This document shows positions 59,670 to 64,000 of a stretch of DNA of 64,000 nt, piece by piece. The notes under the pieces were generated by a model that was not told where the DNA came from, did not search any database, and worked only from the letters and a program-made list of their open reading frames with translations. Source of the stretch: Helopsaltes ochotensis (taxonomy: Eukaryota; Chordata; Aves; Passeriformes; Locustellidae); assembly GCA_013400155.1 (NCBI GenBank), contig VXBM01000195.1, positions 509,665 through 573,664 of the forward strand, read 5' to 3'. Positions within the stretch are counted from its first letter, which is position 1. The number at the start of each line of letters is the position of its first letter. A program made the position numbers and the translations under genes.

Positions 59670-62230
59670 CATCAAAATATATATTTGTTCAAATGGAAAC
59701 TTCTGTTGGATGTTATGTATGTATAACATAGGATGCATGAAATGTCTCCTATGCTATGACCACAAGTAATGATTCTTTATAACCTCATAATTTGCTTCAG
59801 AGGGAGTATTTTGGAGGGAGGGAGTTGAGAGAATATGGTGTGGGATTTACCTCCTGGTTTTTTTTTCCACTTACCTGATAGGCATTTTGGGTTGGACAGT
59901 ACTACACATGCCTTTTATCCCATGGTCTTCCAGTGGAAGAAGTTAGGAAGTCTTCTTCACTTCTATTTTTTCTCTAAATAGAGTGGCCTAAATTTGTTTC
60001 ACTCAGCAGTTTGAGCTGAAGATTCCACCTCATCAGAACAGGGTTGAAATCCTGAACCTACAAGAGATTATCTTGGACGGCAGGGGTGGTTCAGTGGATA
60101 ACACTGTACACATGCAAACAGTGCAGTACCCATGGGAAGGGGGATGTCTCACACTGAGAATTAAGAAGTCTTTAATTTTCTGCAGTTCAGCAATAATGAT
60201 GGATTAAGTCGACTGCTTTACAAGCCTCTGGTGGTGGTAACTGGAAAATCTGATAATCTTGAGATGTCCTTGGGTTAATGCAATTACAGTTTTCACTTTT
60301 GCTTGTAATACCTTTAGATTCAAGAGTAATTCTAGCTGTGAACCAGATAAACAAGTATAGAGTTCATTTCCATTTTAGAAGGCTGTCTTTTCTGCCTCCC
60401 ATCTCACATGCAAACAAGGAGAATTTTTTAGTGGTTTAGAAAGGTGTATTGTTGCTCACATCTGCTGGATGTGATCTGGCAGTTGGGTAGTTTCTCTGGA
60501 GGCAGTGAAGATGTGTCACTGTAGAGCTGATCCTGTCTTTAATACTGAGTTTGTGGGGAAACAAATAATTAACAATCATTTGGTCCATATTAACAAACTG
60601 AAGGCAGAGCCTTATCTTTCAAAGTGAATCTTTTTACTTTTGAAGTGTCTGGCAGCATCTGCTACCAAACTTTCTGATTCATGACTGCAGTACATGACAG
60701 CTCTCACAATAGCCATTACACACAAAGCCCTTGCCATTACTCTACATCCATATCTCTTCTTGGATATGAAGTGAAATCAAAGCCCATTTATTCCACTTCT
60801 GCTCTTGTAAGCCTATCAAAAGTAGTGGCAGTTTTGACATTTCCTCACTCAAAGTAGCACTACAGAATGCCTTTGTATCTCACAGGAGTCTCCAAGGGCA
60901 CACTGGGTGTTGAAACTAATGATAGGGAGGTATAAGCCACGGAATTCAACTTCAGAGTTTCAAAAGTGTTCTTTCCCTTCTGAGTCTCTTCCCTGTTTTC
61001 TACAAACTGGACAATTAAAATTTATGTAAGATAATCTCTTGCTGAATTTCCTTCAGTTCTTTTATCCCTTTTTACTTTGTGATTTACCAAATACTCTGGA
61101 ACAGATGACATCCCTTTTGGCAAGGAAGGATATATGCCAGCAGCTTAGAGAGCACAGGAGCAATATGTTGTTAGTTGCAGGTCATATACAGGCAGCTGGG
61201 ATTGATGGCAGAGCAAGAACAGACCTGTCTTAGTTTCAAACTTGTAGCTCCATCCATTTCCTTAAGTAAGACAGGCTGTTTAAACCAGGAAGAAAGCCAG
61301 TTGCCATAATATTGACTTTTTTTTTCCTATGAAAAACTGGTCCCAAGTGGTTAAAAATCAGTTTTTTCAGTGTCCTATAAAGTTGGGCTAAAAATATATT
61401 CAGCAGGGTTTTTTTTTCAGTTACCTTCTGGGTTTTGAGGTATTAAAGTTACATAACTAAATCTCTTTTATCTCCTTTCCCTCTTGTGTCGTGGTAGGAA
61501 CATGAAATTTGGAAGTTGTTGTCATACTATATTTCTTCAGAAGTTCACCTTCAAGGGAAAAAGATCTGTGACGTGACCATAAAATGGCTGTTTCGTGGCA
61601 CTTTGGAAATGATAATGTAAAAAAGCCCAAATGTTGTTTGAATATTGACCACTCAACCCTCCCTTGCTAGGCCTGCAGCAAAGTACTGCCTGTTAATTAG
61701 CAGATAGTGTAATCTGGAGGGCATGTTTGCCAGCAGATTGCAACTGCTCCCTCCTTCTGCAGTCCAGATATGTTGTTATGCACAAATGAATGCTGAAATG
61801 ACAGGATACTCAAGGGTTTTGCCTTCTGTCTTGGAGTACAGGGAGAAGAAAGGGAAGAAAATAAACAAGAAAGATATTCTTGATTATTAAACTTCTGATT
61901 GATAAGTGCTAGTAAATGCAGAGAGAGGGGAGAGATGGCAAAGATTAATGGATGCAATTAGAAAGCCATCTACTGCTAAGAAAATGTGGAATTTGACTTG
62001 TATGCAAATAGCATGGGAACTAGAGACCAACAAGTGATGACTCATATATCAAATTAAGAGTAAGAGGTCCTTGAGGAAGCAGCCAAGTTTTGTGGAGAAA
62101 ATGGGAATAATTAAGGGTCTGCTATGAAAAAGATATTGCAAAGACCACGAATGACCTTTTCCTTTTAGTGCCACTAAGTGAAAGGCTTAGGTTTCTTGTT
62201 GCACGGACAAAGAGAATTTTCCAGAGCCAG

Positions 62231-62250
62231 AATAATAATGATAATAATAA
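62231..62250 (+). repeat. TAA-rich simple repeat
   Basis: AATAATAATGATAATAATAA, an imperfect trinucleotide repeat with one G interruption. Confidence 0.9.
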
Positions 62251-64000
62251 TTTTAAAAAGTCAAATTTAACACAAAACAGAGAATCCAGGGGCCAAAACT
62301 TACTGAAAATAAGGCACTCTAATCTGTATCTCTGTTGTGTCTTTTGAGTCCCATCTCTCCACCTCTTTCTCAATAGCAGTCAAAAACGAATTACAACATT
62401 TAGGAAGGGTATATAACTTGGGGAGCAAGGAAAATACAGTGCTTATCACCCAGCTTTGAGAGTAATGGCATAGGGAGGCTGTGGGTGGGAATACACAGAG
62501 TTCATTCTCTTTACCACAACGTGGCCTTCAGATGGGCATGGGGCTCCCACAAATTTGCACAAAATCAATTTTTCTGTGGAGGAATCTCTTCTATCATGTT
62601 CAGAAGTACTGAATGGTGGTCAGTCTTTCTGTAAAAGTAAATGTTTTAGGGATAAGTGAGAACAAAGGAGAGAAAGCCATCGAGGAAGCAGAGCAATGAT
62701 AATGGCAATTGTTGGAGGCAGTGCTGAGGGTGGTTTTGAGGTTGACATTAAATCAAGTAGACCAAAATATGTTCATAAAGAACTATCAGAGGAGTTCTTG
62801 CTGTGTATTCTGATTCAATGGATCAAGCATTAGAGCACCGCTTCCTAAGCATTTTTTCATGGGCAGGGGAGTGAAATCAGACCGTGGTGAGTGTTCAGGA
62901 CACACTTGTACCTTCACAGTGTTTCTGTGCACATTTGCTAAGAAGAACATGTGAGGATTTGAAAGAAATATTTGGTTGTAAATTTTGAGTGTGGCCAACT
63001 GTTACCATAAATCTGGGAGCCAACACAGTTTTGTTGCTGTTTCTTAAACTGACACTGCGGTTAAAAAGCTGGTGAAATATTTTCAAAAGATAATCTTTTA
63101 CAGAAACATTTAAATTAGCATAGTATTTGACAAGCAAAAATCAAATTTGCAGTTTTCTATTGCATATAGAATATTATGAATAATGGATTTTTTTATTTAG
63201 AGAAAGAAAAAAATCATATTGATTGAAAGCACTTACGCCTGGTCAAAACACTATTTTTTTTCTGCTGAGGTCATTTAAGACTTTTCCATCTTGAAGAGAT
63301 TGATGTTAGAATAACAATGTTTTGGATGCGAAAAGCTAAAGCCATTTTGTTTTGAAATGTTTCCTTCTAAAATTCTTTAGAGATTTACCAAAATAAATTC
63401 TACTGAAAAAAATGGAACATAGTAATGGCACTTAAATTACCTTTTTATTTAATTTGCTGATTCTGTTGTTGTCAAAGTCTGCTCTGAACAGCTTCAATGC
63501 AAAACACTGAATTCTCCACTGCACATCTGCATTTAGGTCTCTTCTTTGCCTCTCTGGAAATATAAAATCTCTTCAGTCTTCAGTCCCATGATCTGATTCC
63601 TTCATTAGAGGTAATAAGGAAAATTAGAAGGGAACTGTGATCTGGTCCTTGCATTACAAATTCTGTATGTGCAGTCATTTCTCAGGGTTTTGTCTCTTGT
63701 GGAGTGATGAGATGTTTATATGTTCAGTAATTTTCCACACAGACCAAAGACAGACAGCCGTGGAATATGTTCTCCATGCAACTGCACAGTTACCAACAAA
63801 ATCTCAATTTGTGATGCTTAATTTTAGTGTAGATTTAGAAGATGTATCTTCATCAGATATGATTTAGAAAAAATCACCTTCCCCCCGGCCTCCTTTGCAC
63901 ATCACATTGCACAGAGTTTGAATATTATTTTTCTGTGTTGTTTTTTACAGACAGAATATGTTTTAGAGGATTTGGCCTTGTGTGTGTGGTGTGGTTGCTG

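Larger units (their letters stand above)
54764..64000 (+). other. SORCS3: Intron of SORCS gene, downstream of second exon; partial
   Basis: The stretch starts with donor GTAGGTG and runs off the window. It contains an assembly gap (59380-59669), a short CTTTATTAC tandem repeat (58361-58379), a cryptic acceptor-like site ending CCGCAG at 58209, a tRNA-Gly-like 13-mer (60085-60097) and a TAA-rich patch (62231-62250). I saw no VPS10 exon, no intact transposable element and no other gene. The remainder is AT-rich unique-looking intron. Confidence 0.85.

Noticed and set aside
59256..59769. Open frames of 126-160 codons crossing the gap
   Set aside because: They exist only because undetermined bases contain no stop codons.
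54764..64000. The next SORCS exon
   Set aside because: No coding for the expected continuation after VCPTNKRK was found; the 290-base gap could in principle hide one, but a location beyond the window is likelier.
1..64000. CRISPR arrays, operons, prokaryotic genes or toxin systems
   Set aside because: The window has spliced vertebrate exons, bird retroelements and AT-rich intron; nothing prokaryotic was seen.

Overview
The window is bird nuclear DNA, almost all of it intron. Two short plus-strand exons identify the host gene as a VPS10-domain receptor of the SORCS group, most likely SORCS3. The exons are at 20627-20694 (68 bp) and 54664-54763 (100 bp). Spliced together they give an uninterrupted 56-codon stretch of the N-terminal part of the VPS10 beta-propeller, including an Asp-box (STDYGTTY). 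The wording around SYLYVCPTNKRK favours SORCS3 over SORCS1 (SYLYVNPTNKRK as I recall it) and rules out SORCS2. The bird assignment rests on CR1 LINE fragments and a typical avian ERV LTR; I cannot name the species.

Layout: 1-20626 is intron upstream of the first exon. It holds a CR1 3' end (3957-4396), the first copy of an unclassified 0.45-kb repeat (18143-18611), a GC-rich, G-quadruplex-prone block (about 18690-19460) and an old CR1 fragment (about 19966-20250). The intron at 20695-54663 (about 34 kb) holds the second repeat copy (22506-22955), simple repeats, several perfect hairpins, a possible ERV boundary (about 35140), a solo ERV LTR (47067-47607), a fossil CR1 endonuclease fragment (about 49580-49740) and a second LTR-like promoter block (50330-50493). 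The last stretch, 54764-64000, is intron with a 290-base assembly gap (59380-59669), a tRNA-like patch and no recognisable exon.

There is no operon, CRISPR array, complete RNA gene or second protein-coding gene that I can support. The many open frames of 60-180 codons have no recognisable domain and look like chance frames or repeat remnants. The main candidates for a second look are the duplicated 0.45-kb element, the GC-rich G4 block between its copies, the TTCC..GGAA palindrome cluster near 45950, the PBS-like motif at 35143, and the two tiny exons that only together preserve frame. I see no convincing evidence for a new multi-gene system.
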